From the NCBI GenBank assembly GCA_944326445.1, contig CALVDZ010000011.1, positions 1 through 64,000 on the forward strand: 64,000 bases of DNA. Reading direction: 5' to 3'. Numbering within the stretch: the first letter of the stretch is position 1; each line of letters opens with the position of its first letter. The position numbers and the translations under genes are program-made. Origin of the DNA: an uncultured Helicobacter sp. (GTDB lineage Bacteria > Campylobacterota > Campylobacteria > Campylobacterales > Helicobacteraceae). Under the pieces are notes generated by a model, which ran no database searches, was not told where the DNA came from, and worked only from the letters and a program-made list of their open reading frames with translations. This document shows positions 44,475 to 53,809 of this stretch, piece by piece.

Positions 44475-45410
44475 CTATCGTGGCATATCCGCGCAGTCAT
44501 AGCCGATCTTTTTGAGTTTTTTCTCTTCCTTGCTCCAGCCCTTTTGCACACTCACTTCAAGTTTCAAAAACACCCTTTTGCCCAAAAGAGATTCTATATT
44601 TTTTCGCGCGAGTATGCCGATACGCTTGATAGTCTGTGCGCCCGCGCCGATGACTACGCCCTTTTGGCTTTGTTTCTCGAGGATTATTGTAGCATAGATT
44701 CGCTCGATTTCGCCCTCCTCGTAGCGTTGGATTAGCACATCGCTTTCATAGGGGATCTCATCGCTTAGATTCATAAACAAGCTCTCGCGGATGAGCTCTT
44801 TGACAATCTCTCTAGTTTGCGCGGTGGTTACGCACTCCTCATCAAACAAAAACGCAGAATCTGGCAAAAACCTCGCCACCACATCCAAAACCTCGCTTGG
44901 GGCAAATCCACGCCTAACGCTCACGGGCAAAAGCGCGAGATAGTGGGATTGGTAGGGCTGATACTGGGCGATTTTGCGCATAAGCGTGGCGTTATCGAGC
45001 GTATCGGTTTTGCTAAGGAGCAGGATATGTCGTTTATGCACCGCCTTATCGCGCGAGAGGTTTAAAAACTCCTCATAATGCCTTATCTCATCGCTTGCAG
45101 GTGCTAGATACATCCCCATATCACAATCGCTCATCGCGCGCAAGGATTGGTGTAGCATATATTTGTTTAAAAGCTTTTCTTGATGATGGATCCCGGGTGT
45201 ATCCACAAAGACAATCTGCGCATCATACGCCCCGCGCTCATCTGCGCCGCTATGTGGCACGATGAGATTGAGCTGCTTGCGCGTGGCGTTTGCCTTGTGT
45301 GAGGTAAGGGAGAGCTTTTGCCCAAGGAGGGCGTTTAGCAGCGTGCTTTTGCCCGCATTTGGTCTGCCCAAAGTCGCTACAAACCCGCAACGCGTCTGTG
45401 TCTCTCGCAT
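44475..45410 (-). CDS. era: GTPase Era
   Basis: Ribosome-associated GTPase of about 311 residues needed for 30S assembly. G1 GRPNAGKST, G3 DTPGIHHQ and a modified G4 SKTD (usual NKxD) are present. The C-terminal KH domain for 16S rRNA binding contains GVVIGAGAQTIKRIGILARKNIESLL. Start ATG 45410 (AGGTGG before it); GTG 45416 is an alternative. It follows hslU immediately. Confidence 0.95.
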   Translation of the reverse strand: MRETQTRCGFVATLGRPNAGKSTLLNALLGQKLSLTSHKANATRKQLNLIVPHSGADERGAYDAQIVFVDTPGIHHQEKLLNKYMLHQSLRAMSDCDMGMYLAPASDEIRHYEEFLNLSRDKAVHKRHILLLSKTDTLDNATLMRKIAQYQPYQSHYLALLPVSVRRGFAPSEVLDVVARFLPDSAFLFDEECVTTAQTREIVKELIRESLFMNLSDEIPYESDVLIQRYEEGEIERIYATIILEKQSQKGVVIGAGAQTIKRIGILARKNIESLLGKRVFLKLEVSVQKGWSKEEKKLKKIGYDCADMPR

Positions 45411-45416
45411 AACCAC

Positions 45417-46757
45417 CTACAAAATATAGCGCGCCAAATCCACATTTTCCACGAGCTCGCCGAGCTTTTGGCGCACCATATCCGCAGTTATCAGCACTTC
45501 TTTACCGATATATTCCTCGCACTCAAAGCTAATATCCTCTAGCACGCGCTCGATAACCGTATGCAGTCGTCGCGCCCCGATATCCTCGGTTTTTTCATTG
45601 GCATTAAATGAAAGTCTTGCAAGCTCTCTTATCGCCTCGTCTTCAAACTCTAACGTGATGTCTTCAGTCTGGAGCAAAAGCTGGTATTGGCGGATGATGG
45701 AGCTTTTGACTTGGGTGAGAATCTTATAAAGGCTTTCTTGGGTGAGATTCTCTAGCTCCACGCGCAGTGGAAACCGCCCCTGTAGCTCTGGGATAAGATC
45801 GCTAGGCTTGCTAAAATGAAACGCCCCCGCTGCGATAAAGAGGATATAATCTGTGCGAATCTGCCCGTATTTGGTATTTACCACGCTTCCTTCCACGATA
45901 GGGAGCAAATCCCTCTGCACGCCCTCCTTACTGGGATCTTGGCGTGAGCCCTCCTTGCCACTTACAGCGATTTTATCAATCTCATCGATAAATATCACGC
46001 CCTTTTGCTCGGCGCGCCTTAGCCCCTCTTGCTTGATAGCTTCATAATCCAAGCATTCCTTTGTCGCCTCATACACGAGCGCGTCTTTTGCCTCCCTCAC
46101 GCTCATTTCGCGCTTTTGGCTCTGCTCTTGCGCGCTCAAAACCTTGATGATAGATTCTTGGACTTTGAGCACTTCTGGGGGGAGAGTCTCGTCATTGAGC
46201 GAGGAGTTTTTGCTTACCTCTATCTCGATAGTGAGTGAATCCATCTCGCCATCGCGCACCTTTTGCTTCATCTTGGCAAAACTCTGCTCATATTCTGCCT
46301 TTTTTTGCTCGCTCACGCTATGGGGCAGCGGCGGGAGAATCTTGCGCGTGATTTTATTGAGGATATACTCCTCTATCGCCTCTTGCTGCTGATCTTTGTA
46401 TTCTTTCTCGACGAGATTCACACTTGCAAGCACCAAATCCCGCACCATAGATTCTACATCGCGCCCCACAAACCCCACCTCGGTGTATTTGCTCGCCTCG
46501 ACCTTGATAAATGGCAGCCCCATAATCTTTGCCATACGGCGCGCGATCTCGGTTTTGCCCACCCCCGTAGAGCCTATCATTAGGATATTTTTTGGCGTGA
46601 TTTCCTCCTGCACTTCTTTTTCTAGCTTCATTCGGCGGTAGCGGTTGCGCAGGGCGATAGCCACGCATTTTTTGGCTTCTTGCTGCCCGATGATATAATC
46701 ATCCAAATACGCCACAATCTGCCGCGGCGTCATATTTTCTTTCTCTAGATTCTGCAT
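45417..46757 (-). CDS. hslU: ATP-dependent protease ATPase subunit HslU
   Basis: AAA+ unfoldase of the HslUV protease, 446 residues. Starts MTPRQIVAYLDDYIIGQQEAKK after a short lead, Walker A IGSTGVGKTEIARR, the I-domain (about 120-240), Walker B VIFIDEIDKIA and a C-terminal ARYIL tail like the family's, which docks into HslV. The start overlaps the last base of hslV; the stop is 6 nt from era. Confidence 0.96.
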   Translation of the reverse strand: MQNLEKENMTPRQIVAYLDDYIIGQQEAKKCVAIALRNRYRRMKLEKEVQEEITPKNILMIGSTGVGKTEIARRMAKIMGLPFIKVEASKYTEVGFVGRDVESMVRDLVLASVNLVEKEYKDQQQEAIEEYILNKITRKILPPLPHSVSEQKKAEYEQSFAKMKQKVRDGEMDSLTIEIEVSKNSSLNDETLPPEVLKVQESIIKVLSAQEQSQKREMSVREAKDALVYEATKECLDYEAIKQEGLRRAEQKGVIFIDEIDKIAVSGKEGSRQDPSKEGVQRDLLPIVEGSVVNTKYGQIRTDYILFIAAGAFHFSKPSDLIPELQGRFPLRVELENLTQESLYKILTQVKSSIIRQYQLLLQTEDITLEFEDEAIRELARLSFNANEKTEDIGARRLHTVIERVLEDISFECEEYIGKEVLITADMVRQKLGELVENVDLARYIL

Positions 46758-47302
46758 TATGCTAACTCCAAAATTTTAATATTTGTGTTGGTATAGATAC
46801 ACAGCTCGCCCGCGATTTTTAGCGATTGCTCTACGAGTGTTTTGGGCTCTATCTCTGCTAGTCTATCGAGTGCCCTAGCCGCGCTAAGCGCGTAGTTCCC
46901 ACCGCTACCAATCGCAGCGATTTTGCCATCTTCTGGCTCCACCACATCGCCCGTGCCACTGAGGATAAAAATATGCTCTTTGTTTAGCACAATCATCATC
47001 GCTTCAAGCTTGCGCAGGTATTTATCGCTCCGCCATTGCTTGCTAAACTCTAGGACTGAGCGCACCAGCTCGCCCTTTTTGCCCTCCAAAATCCGCTCAA
47101 ACATATCAAAGAGGCTAAACGCATCCGCCGTGCTGCCTGCAAAACCGCTTAGGATTCTATCATTATAGAGCGTGCGGATTTTTGTCGCATTGCCCTTTAG
47201 CACACAATTCCCAAAGGTTACCTGCCCATCGCCACCGATGATGGCGTATTGCTTGCCTTTGTATTCGCCCTTGTAGCCTAGTATCGTTGTCGCTTCAAAC
47301 AT
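46757..47302 (-). CDS. hslV: ATP-dependent protease peptidase subunit HslV
   Basis: A 181-residue threonine peptidase of the proteasome-beta fold. MFEATTILGYK contains the nucleophile Thr5, freed by removal of the first residues; GGDGQVTFG and FAGSTADAFSLF are family motifs. Slightly longer propeptide than the usual one or two residues. Start ATG 47302 behind AAAGGAAATTT. First gene of the hslV-hslU-era-csd6 cluster. Confidence 0.95.
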   Translation of the reverse strand: MFEATTILGYKGEYKGKQYAIIGGDGQVTFGNCVLKGNATKIRTLYNDRILSGFAGSTADAFSLFDMFERILEGKKGELVRSVLEFSKQWRSDKYLRKLEAMMIVLNKEHIFILSGTGDVVEPEDGKIAAIGSGGNYALSAARALDRLAEIEPKTLVEQSLKIAGELCIYTNTNIKILELA

Positions 47303-47376
47303 AAATTTCCTTTTGTGAGATTCTATAAAATCCTATTAATTTTAAAATATAGCCACGCGTGATAGCAATTTTGCCC

Positions 47377-47545
47377 TAGCTCGGTTTATAGACAAGGTGC
47401 TAACCCAAATCGCGCTCCTGACGCGATTGCACCAAGAGATTCTATAAACTTGCCAAAAAACGCGGTATATGATCGCGCAGCGGAGCGAGAGCGGATTCAC
47501 TCCGCTCAAGCGATAGCAATTTTGCCACAAGCAAAATTGCGGACA
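47377..47545 (-). repeat. Family-1 structured repeat, copy F
   Basis: Minus-strand copy between the divergent hslV and SMP-30 genes. Hairpin 1 is GCAATTTTGC-ttgtg-GCAAAATTGC, hairpin 2 GAGCGGA-gtgaa-TCCGCTC, both different from the other copies but fully paired. They are followed by CTCGCTCCGCTGCGCGA, the GCGTCAGGAGCGCGATTTGG core and TATAAACC. Unlike the other copies it does not begin after a stop codon. Confidence 0.85.
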
Positions 47546-47658
47546 AAATTATAGAATCTCTTTTGTTAATCTCTCGCTTTAGATTTAGGATTTTTGCACC
47601 AAAGCCAGAGCTAATGCGTGATGTTTTAGAATGTTGCTAATTTTTTTAAGGAGGTTGC

Positions 47659-48636
47659 ATGCGTGCTTTAGGAGTGTGCTTGTATCTTGCATTGTGTCTT
47701 TTGTATGCTAAAGATTCCACTTTGCGCACCAAGGATTTGCAGCTAATAAGCTATGATGAGATCTTTTACACGCTTATTGACAAAGACGCTAAAGCCTTTG
47801 TGCTGTATGATAAGGGGATTTGGCTAGAGGGGCCCATAATGCTAGCTGATAAAAGCCTCATTTTTAGCGATGTGAAAGCAAACAAAGTCCTGCGCTATGA
47901 TGAGGATAGCGGCGTGAGCGTGTATCTCTCTCCCTCACATTTTCAAAACGGACACGCGCTTGACACACAAGGCAATCTCATCGCCGCTTCACATGGCAAA
48001 AGAGCCCTAGAGCGGCTAGAAAATGGTGCATGGCACACGCTTATAGATTCTTATAAAGGCAAAAGATTCAATAGTCCTAATGATTGCGTGGTGCATGAGA
48101 GTGGGGACATATATTTCACTGACCCAGCCTTTGGGATAAAAAACCCACAAGAGAGCTATGGCGGAGAGATAGAGCAAGATGGAGAATATGTCTATCGCTA
48201 CACGCCAAAAAGCAAAAAGCTTGTGCGCCTGCATACCCCACTACTCAAAGCCCCCAATGGAATTGCCCTCTCGCCCGATGGCAAAACCCTCTATGTAGCA
48301 GATTCACAAAGGGCGTATGATGCCAAAGATTCTGCCTTGCACGCCTATATCATCGCCTATACGCTAGGGCAAGGAGGGGATTTGTGTGAGGAGCGCGTGT
48401 TTGCGAGTTTCACAGAGGGCTTCCCTGATGGGATTAAGGTGGATTCTCTAGGGAATGTGTGGGCAAGTGGCAAACGGGGAATCTTTGTGTTTTCTCCACA
48501 AGGTGTGTTGCTCGGTGAGATTGTGCTAGGGAATGTCGTGGGCAATCTTGCCTTTGGAGTGGATAGGGCGGGTAAGCCTGTGCTGTATATAACCGCAGAT
48601 AGAGAGCTACTAAAGATTGGATTATTGCAAAAATAG
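47659..48636 (+). CDS. SMP-30/gluconolactonase-like periplasmic protein
   Basis: A 325-residue six-bladed beta-propeller with signal peptide (about 1-17). Metal-site residues of the family are visible: WLEGPIMLADKSLIFSDV (Glu), FNSPNDCVVHESGDIYFTDPAFGI (Asn and Asp), NGIALSPDGKTLYVADS, and FPDGIKVDSLGNVWAS. It may hydrolyse a sugar or organophosphate lactone in the periplasm; the substrate is unknown. AAGGAGG precedes ATG 47659. Stands alone next to metK. Confidence 0.85.
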   Translation: MRALGVCLYLALCLLYAKDSTLRTKDLQLISYDEIFYTLIDKDAKAFVLYDKGIWLEGPIMLADKSLIFSDVKANKVLRYDEDSGVSVYLSPSHFQNGHALDTQGNLIAASHGKRALERLENGAWHTLIDSYKGKRFNSPNDCVVHESGDIYFTDPAFGIKNPQESYGGEIEQDGEYVYRYTPKSKKLVRLHTPLLKAPNGIALSPDGKTLYVADSQRAYDAKDSALHAYIIAYTLGQGGDLCEERVFASFTEGFPDGIKVDSLGNVWASGKRGIFVFSPQGVLLGEIVLGNVVGNLAFGVDRAGKPVLYITADRELLKIGLLQK

Positions 48637-48792
48637 CTAAGCCACATTGCTTATTTTCTCTTAGATTCTGTCAAATCCCTTGCGCAATCGCGTAAGCGGA
48701 TTTTGCAAAAAACTAAAAACACAATACATATTTTCATTTTTTTGCGCTATTATTACGGCACTAAATCCCAAATTCTACACAAAGGATTGCAA

Positions 48793-49953
48793 ATGAAAAA
48801 ATCGTTTCTTTTCACTTCAGAATCTGTAACCGAAGGACACCCCGACAAAATGGCAGACCAAATCAGCGATGCGGTGCTAGACTACATCATCGCGCGTGAT
48901 AAAAATGCGCGTGTGGCGTGCGAAACATTAGTTAGCAATGGCTTTTGTGTCATCGCAGGCGAGCTAAAGACAAGCGTGTATGCCCCAATGCAAGAAATCG
49001 CGCGCAAAGTCGTGCAAGAAATCGGCTACACAGACGCCCTCTATGGCTTTGACTATCGCTCTGCCGCGGTGCTAAATGGCATAGGCGAGCAAAGCCCAGA
49101 TATCAATCAGGGCGTGGATAGAGCCGATGGCGAAATCGGCGCGGGCGATCAGGGGCTTATGTTTGGCTATGCGTGCAGGGAGACGGATACGCTTATGCCT
49201 CTGCCTATTTGGCTCTCTCATCGCCTCACAGAGGGGCTAGCCACAAAGCGCAAGGACGGAAGCCTGCCATTTTTGCGCCCCGATGGCAAATCCCAAGTAA
49301 CCGTGCGCTATGAGGACGGCGTGCCTGTGGCGATCGATACGATTGTCATCTCTACCCAGCATAGCCCCGAGACTCAGCAGACGCATTTGCGCGATGCCGT
49401 GATTGAGGAAATTGTGCAAAAGGTAATCCCCGCAAAATACCTCAACGACAATATCCGCTATTTTGTCAATCCCACAGGGAAATTTGTCATCGGCGGACCG
49501 CAGGGCGATGCGGGGCTCACGGGGCGCAAAATCATCGTAGATACCTATGGCGGGAGCTGTCCGCACGGCGGCGGGGCGTTTAGCGGCAAAGATCCTAGCA
49601 AAGTCGATAGAAGTGCGGCGTATGCGGCGCGCTATGTGGCTAAAAACCTCGTGGCAAGCGGCGTGTGCGATAAGGCAGTGGTGCAGGTAGCCTATGCCAT
49701 TGGCGTGGTAGAGCCTGTCTCGATTTTGGTGGATACGCAAGGCACGGGCAAGGTGGAGGATTCTAAACTCACAGAGTGCGTGAAGCAGGTATTTGCTTTG
49801 ACACCAAAGGGCATTATACAATCCCTTGATCTCTTGCGCCCGATTTATCAAAAAACCGCTGCCTATGGGCATTTCGGACGCGAGTTGCCTGAATTTAGCT
49901 GGGAGAAAACAGACAAAGTTGAGGCGATTAGAGACTTTTGCGGAGTGAAGTGA
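48793..49953 (+). CDS. metK: S-adenosylmethionine synthetase
   Basis: Makes S-adenosylmethionine from methionine and ATP. The 386-residue protein starts MKKSFLFTSESVTEGHPDKMADQISDAVLD (GHPDK motif), followed by GAGDQGLMFGYAC, the GGPQGDAGLTGRKIIVDTYGG P-loop-like motif and GGGAFSGKDPSKVDRSAAYAAR, all in the usual order. Start is ATG 48793 behind AAAGGATTGCAA; a longer frame to 48703 is not credible. Ends 56 nt before the methylase island. Confidence 0.97.
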   Translation: MKKSFLFTSESVTEGHPDKMADQISDAVLDYIIARDKNARVACETLVSNGFCVIAGELKTSVYAPMQEIARKVVQEIGYTDALYGFDYRSAAVLNGIGEQSPDINQGVDRADGEIGAGDQGLMFGYACRETDTLMPLPIWLSHRLTEGLATKRKDGSLPFLRPDGKSQVTVRYEDGVPVAIDTIVISTQHSPETQQTHLRDAVIEEIVQKVIPAKYLNDNIRYFVNPTGKFVIGGPQGDAGLTGRKIIVDTYGGSCPHGGGAFSGKDPSKVDRSAAYAARYVAKNLVASGVCDKAVVQVAYAIGVVEPVSILVDTQGTGKVEDSKLTECVKQVFALTPKGIIQSLDLLRPIYQKTAAYGHFGRELPEFSWEKTDKVEAIRDFCGVK

Positions 49954-50009
49954 GAACTGTGAGAGCACACAAGAGAGAATCTTGTGTGAATCGCTAAGAG
50001 GGAAAAATA

Positions 50010-52607
50010 ATGTATCCACATAATATACGCGAAGAAGAGCTAAAAAACAAAGTAGCTAAGGATTTTTTTAGTGGCTTTGATAGCACCAAGATAAACGATA
50101 ACATAGACTTTTGGATTTGTCCTAAGGATAATCTTTTTACGCAGGTTGCAAGCTATCTTTGGGCGGAAGCAAAGCGGGGCAATAAAGCAGATATTATAGA
50201 ATCTTTTGTGCAGTTAATCCTAACTATTGGTAAAAAAAGCTTACAAAACATCTTTAGCCCACCTAGCTTTTTAGGTGCTTTTGATTGTGAAAAAATAGCC
50301 TTTTTACCCTACAACTCTATAATGCACTTTTTCTCACAAAATGACTTTAACTGGAATGTGCGTCCAAGCGATCATGAAAGCAAGGAGTTTAAACAACTCT
50401 ATGCAGAATCTAAGTCCATTATAGAATCTCAAAGCCTTTTGTTTTATTTCTCTAAGGATAACAAAGCCCTAAAAGACTTTATAAAGACAAATTTTATATT
50501 AGAAAACGCACACATAAACAGACAAAAAATTGATAAAAATAACTTTGTTAATATCTATCTAAGGTGGCAAGAGGAAGTAAAAGATTGCATTCATGTAAAT
50601 TGGGAAAACCTAGCCAAACAATACAAAATTTTAGATTCTGATTTTTACTTAGCTGATCTTTTAAGCAGTGAAAATAAAACTCTCACACAAAAGTTACAAG
50701 TTATTTTACAGAGCACACATTATGAGCTTTTGCGTTCTAAAAACGATGTGGGTTTATTTTCAAGCACTAAGGCAGAATTTAAAACACATCTTAAAACAAA
50801 ACACGAGCAGTTTTGGAACCGCTACGAAAGACCGCCTAAAGAGGAGTATTGGGACTATATCATCGAGCGGCGGGATTTGCTTGTGCCTCAAAATCTTAGA
50901 GAATATCAAGGTGCGTTTTTTACCCCTAGAATCTGGGTAGAAAAATCCCAAGAATACCTAGCAAAAACCTTAGGCGAAAGCTACCAAGAGGAATATTATA
51001 TCTGGGACTTAGCCGCTGGCACGGGTAATCTACTAGTAGGCTTAAGCGATAAATATAAAATCTATGCCTCCACACTTTATAAAAGTGATGTCGATGTGAT
51101 GATACAAAGGATACAAAGAGCTAATCTTAATCTTTTAGAATCTAATGTCTTTGTCTTTGACTTTTTAAATGACGCTTTGCCTTGTGTGCTACATAAAGAA
51201 AAACAAGATTTATGTTTTAATTGTAAAAATTTTGATGAAAATACAAGTAAAATTCCAAAAAGTCTTATAAATATCTTACAAGATTCTAAAAAGAGGCAAA
51301 AGCTCATAATCTTTATAAATCCACCCTATGCGGAAACAGCCACAAAAAAAACAAGTGATGAGAATAGAATCAACAAAAGAGGAGTATCTTTTACAGAAGT
51401 GCAAGAACGATATGCTAATAAGATTGGCATTGCTACAAAAGAACTTTTTGCCCAATTTTTGATACGCATTAAAGAAGAGATTTCAGATTGTATCCTTGCA
51501 CAATTTTCAACTTTGAAAATTGTGCAAGGACCGAATTTTTATAAGTTTCGTTTAAGGTTTAAAGCGAAATTTTTGGGTGGCTTTGTGTGTCCTGCTTATA
51601 CCTTTGATAATGTCAAAGGAAATTTTCCTATTGGCTTTATGATATGGGATTTGAACAAAGAAGAACAAATACAAAATATCGCTTGCGATGTATTTTCAGA
51701 AAACCTAGAATTTATAGCACAAAAAAATTTTTTTGCTTATGATGAAAATATATTTATAACAGATTGGTATAGAATATATCACACAAGAATACTTAGCAGT
51801 GATGTTTTGGGGGCGATAGGATTGTATGGTAGTGATTTTCAACACAATAATTTTATTAGAATCACTAATGCGAATGAACACCCAAATAGATGGACTTTTA
51901 TCACTCCAAACAACCTAATCCCCACCTGCATTTATCTAGCTGTGCGCCATGCCATAAAAGCCACTTGGCTAAATGATAGAGACCAGTTTTTGTATCCAAA
52001 TGAGATGTGGGAAAAAGACAGCGAATTTCAAAATGATTGTCTAGTTTTCACTCTCTTTCACGGACAAAATAGAATCAGTGCTAAAGAGGGCGTAAATCAT
52101 TTTATACCCTTTAGCGAATCTGAAGTAGAAGTAAAAGAAGCTTTTGAATCTCACTTTATGTATAAATTTATCAAGGGTAAAATCAAGATAGATTCTACCA
52201 CTACAAGCAAGGCAAAGCAAAGTAAATTTAGTGATGCAGATTTGGAACTAGAATCTAAAAGCTTTATCCCAAATAAGCCCTTAGAATTTAGCACCGAAGC
52301 ACAAGCAGTCTTTGAAGCAGGAAAGGAAATCTATAAGTATTATCATCAAAACTTTGAGCAAATCCCTGAAATCCATAGCCAACACAAAGACGAGTTTTAT
52401 AAGAATTACAACCCAAATGTAAGCCTATATGATATAAAGGGTTATTTTCAAGGATTTAAAGAAAATGGACAAGGCACAGCTAAAATGAATATTAAAAGTA
52501 TAGATTCTGCCTATAATGATTTAATCGCTGATTTGCGTTATGCCTTAGATAAACTTGCTAAAAAAATAAAGCCAAAGATTTATGAGTATGGCTTTTTACT
52601 AGAGTAG
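50010..52607 (+). CDS. Orphan N6-adenine DNA methyltransferase, type I/IIG-like
   Basis: An 865-residue protein with SAM motif I DLAAGTGNLLVG (333-344) and catalytic motif IV NPPY (437-440), in the order typical of gamma-class N6-adenine methyltransferases. FNC/cysteine pairs LCFNCKNF occur near 402. The N-terminal ~300 residues are helical and charged and lack an evident PD-(D/E)XK nuclease motif; the C-terminal 250 residues could serve target recognition. No specificity subunit or separate endonuclease is beside it. It is much richer in A+T than its neighbours, which suggests acquisition by transfer. It could be a solitary modification enzyme, a decoupled IIG enzyme or part of a phage-defence system. 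Confidence 0.82.
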   Translation: MYPHNIREEELKNKVAKDFFSGFDSTKINDNIDFWICPKDNLFTQVASYLWAEAKRGNKADIIESFVQLILTIGKKSLQNIFSPPSFLGAFDCEKIAFLPYNSIMHFFSQNDFNWNVRPSDHESKEFKQLYAESKSIIESQSLLFYFSKDNKALKDFIKTNFILENAHINRQKIDKNNFVNIYLRWQEEVKDCIHVNWENLAKQYKILDSDFYLADLLSSENKTLTQKLQVILQSTHYELLRSKNDVGLFSSTKAEFKTHLKTKHEQFWNRYERPPKEEYWDYIIERRDLLVPQNLREYQGAFFTPRIWVEKSQEYLAKTLGESYQEEYYIWDLAAGTGNLLVGLSDKYKIYASTLYKSDVDVMIQRIQRANLNLLESNVFVFDFLNDALPCVLHKEKQDLCFNCKNFDENTSKIPKSLINILQDSKKRQKLIIFINPPYAETATKKTSDENRINKRGVSFTEVQERYANKIGIATKELFAQFLIRIKEEISDCILAQFSTLKIVQGPNFYKFRLRFKAKFLGGFVCPAYTFDNVKGNFPIGFMIWDLNKEEQIQNIACDVFSENLEFIAQKNFFAYDENIFITDWYRIYHTRILSSDVLGAIGLYGSDFQHNNFIRITNANEHPNRWTFITPNNLIPTCIYLAVRHAIKATWLNDRDQFLYPNEMWEKDSEFQNDCLVFTLFHGQNRISAKEGVNHFIPFSESEVEVKEAFESHFMYKFIKGKIKIDSTTTSKAKQSKFSDADLELESKSFIPNKPLEFSTEAQAVFEAGKEIYKYYHQNFEQIPEIHSQHKDEFYKNYNPNVSLYDIKGYFQGFKENGQGTAKMNIKSIDSAYNDLIADLRYALDKLAKKIKPKIYEYGFLLE

Positions 52608-52676
52608 AATCTAGCCTATAAAGCCCTAAGCACACTAAGAATCTGCTATAATGCTAGGAATCTAAAGGAGAATGCT

Positions 52677-52886
52677 ATGACTATTACCTTAAAAAATGTG
52701 GATTTTGAAACCTTGCAAGTGCTTGAGAGCTTAAAGGGGCTTAAGAAAGATTTGGAGATAGAGAAGATTCCAAATGAAGAGACGCTAGAGGCGATGAGGG
52801 AGTGTGAGGAGATACTCGCTAACCCGCATAAATACAAGAGTTATCGCAATGCAAAGGAGCTCATAGAGGACTGCCTCAATGGCTAA
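52677..52886 (+). CDS. Antitoxin of YafQ-type pair (shared N-terminal domain)
   Basis: A 69-residue protein beginning MTITLKNVDFETLQVLESLK with a charged C-terminal part (MRECEEILANPHKYKSYRNAKELIED). It has a GGAG ribosome-binding site and overlaps the toxin gene by 8 bp. Its first ~30 residues, and the first 24 bases of coding sequence, are the same as those of the second antitoxin at 53179, although the partner toxins are unrelated. Likely DNA-binding and dimerising N terminus with a toxin-specific C terminus. Confidence 0.82.
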   Translation: MTITLKNVDFETLQVLESLKGLKKDLEIEKIPNEETLEAMRECEEILANPHKYKSYRNAKELIEDCLNG

Positions 52887-53157
52887 GTATGATATTAAAA
52901 AATCAAGTGCTTTCAAAAGGGCGATGAAAAAATTTGAGCACCAAAAAAAGGTGCTAGAAAAGATAGAATGCATTATCGATACCTTAGCCAACGATGAGTC
53001 CTTAGAATCTAAGCACCGCGATCACGCCCTGCAAGGCGAGTATAAGGGCTATAGAGAATGCCACATAGAGCCTGATTTGCTCCTAATCTATAAAAAGTGC
53101 GAGGATATTTTGGTGCTAGTGTGCTTTCGGCTAGGCAGCCATAGCGAGGTGTTTTAA
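52879..53157 (+). CDS. YafQ-family mRNA interferase toxin
   Basis: A 92-residue RelE-superfamily toxin. CHIEPDLLLIY (His62, Asp66) and RLGSHSEVF (His88) are the catalytic-site blocks; SKHRDHALQGEYKGYREC is the family's central part. It overlaps the antitoxin gene by 8 bp. Homologous to the toxin at 22072. Confidence 0.88.
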   Translation: MAKYDIKKSSAFKRAMKKFEHQKKVLEKIECIIDTLANDESLESKHRDHALQGEYKGYRECHIEPDLLLIYKKCEDILVLVCFRLGSHSEVF

Positions 53158-53178
53158 AGAATCTAAAAGGAGTTTGCT

Positions 53179-53367
53179 ATGACTATTACCTTAAAAAATG
53201 TGGATTCTACCACGCTAGAAGTGATTAAAAATCTGCAAAAAATACAAAAAAATTTAGAGATAGAAATACAAGGGGAAAAAGACTTTGAGGCATTACGCAA
53301 AAAAATGCTAAAAAAGCTCGAGTTGCCAAAAAATAAAGCTGTCTTTGAAAGACTGAAAGATAAATGA
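53179..53367 (+). CDS. Antitoxin of Doc-type pair (shared N-terminal domain)
   Basis: A 62-residue protein starting MTITLKNVDSTTLEVIKNLQ, followed by a basic C terminus (KKMLKKLELPKNKAVFERLK). The start region duplicates that of the 52677 antitoxin. It ends by ATGA overlap with the Fic/Doc gene, so it plays the Phd role there. AAAGGAG precedes the ATG. Confidence 0.78.
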   Translation: MTITLKNVDSTTLEVIKNLQKIQKNLEIEIQGEKDFEALRKKMLKKLELPKNKAVFERLKDK

Positions 53368-53747
53368 GATACCTTAGTCTAGAGGAAGTTATAACCCTAC
53401 ATAACGATATTATGGAATCTATGAATGGGCTAAAAGGCTATAATCCCGCACAGATTGGCTATTTAGATTCTGCCTTAACCCACATACAAAGTGATGGGCT
53501 CTATCCTAGCTTTTTAGATAAGCTTACGCACCTAATCTTTTCTTGCGTGAAGTTTCACCCCTTTTTAGATGGCAATAAACGCACTGCTATTTATCTTGCC
53601 GATGCCTTTATAGAGCTAAACTACCCCGAACTTGTGTGTGAAGATTTTTATCTAAAGCTAGAAGATGTCGTGGTGGAAGTGGCAAGTGGTAGTGTCAGCA
53701 ATAACAGATTGCGCGAGATTCTAGGAGAAATATTAGGTATCAAATGA
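53364..53747 (+). CDS. doc: Doc-type (Fic-fold) toxin
   Basis: A 127-residue Fic-fold protein with the motif HPFLDGNKR at residues 65-73. Doc toxins of phage P1 phosphorylate elongation factor Tu and stop translation; they carry HxFx(D/N)(A/G)NKR as here. RYLSLEEVITLHNDIMESMNG and LREILGEILG complete the fold. The second and third Fic motif positions are those of Doc, not AMP-transferring Fic (which has GNGR). Translationally coupled to its antitoxin by ATGA. Confidence 0.88.
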   Translation: MRYLSLEEVITLHNDIMESMNGLKGYNPAQIGYLDSALTHIQSDGLYPSFLDKLTHLIFSCVKFHPFLDGNKRTAIYLADAFIELNYPELVCEDFYLKLEDVVVEVASGSVSNNRLREILGEILGIK

Positions 53748-53809
53748 TAATAAAAGATGTGCGTGTGCATAATCTCGTATCCAAAAAAAGTTTGCCATAA
53801 GCTAAGCCC

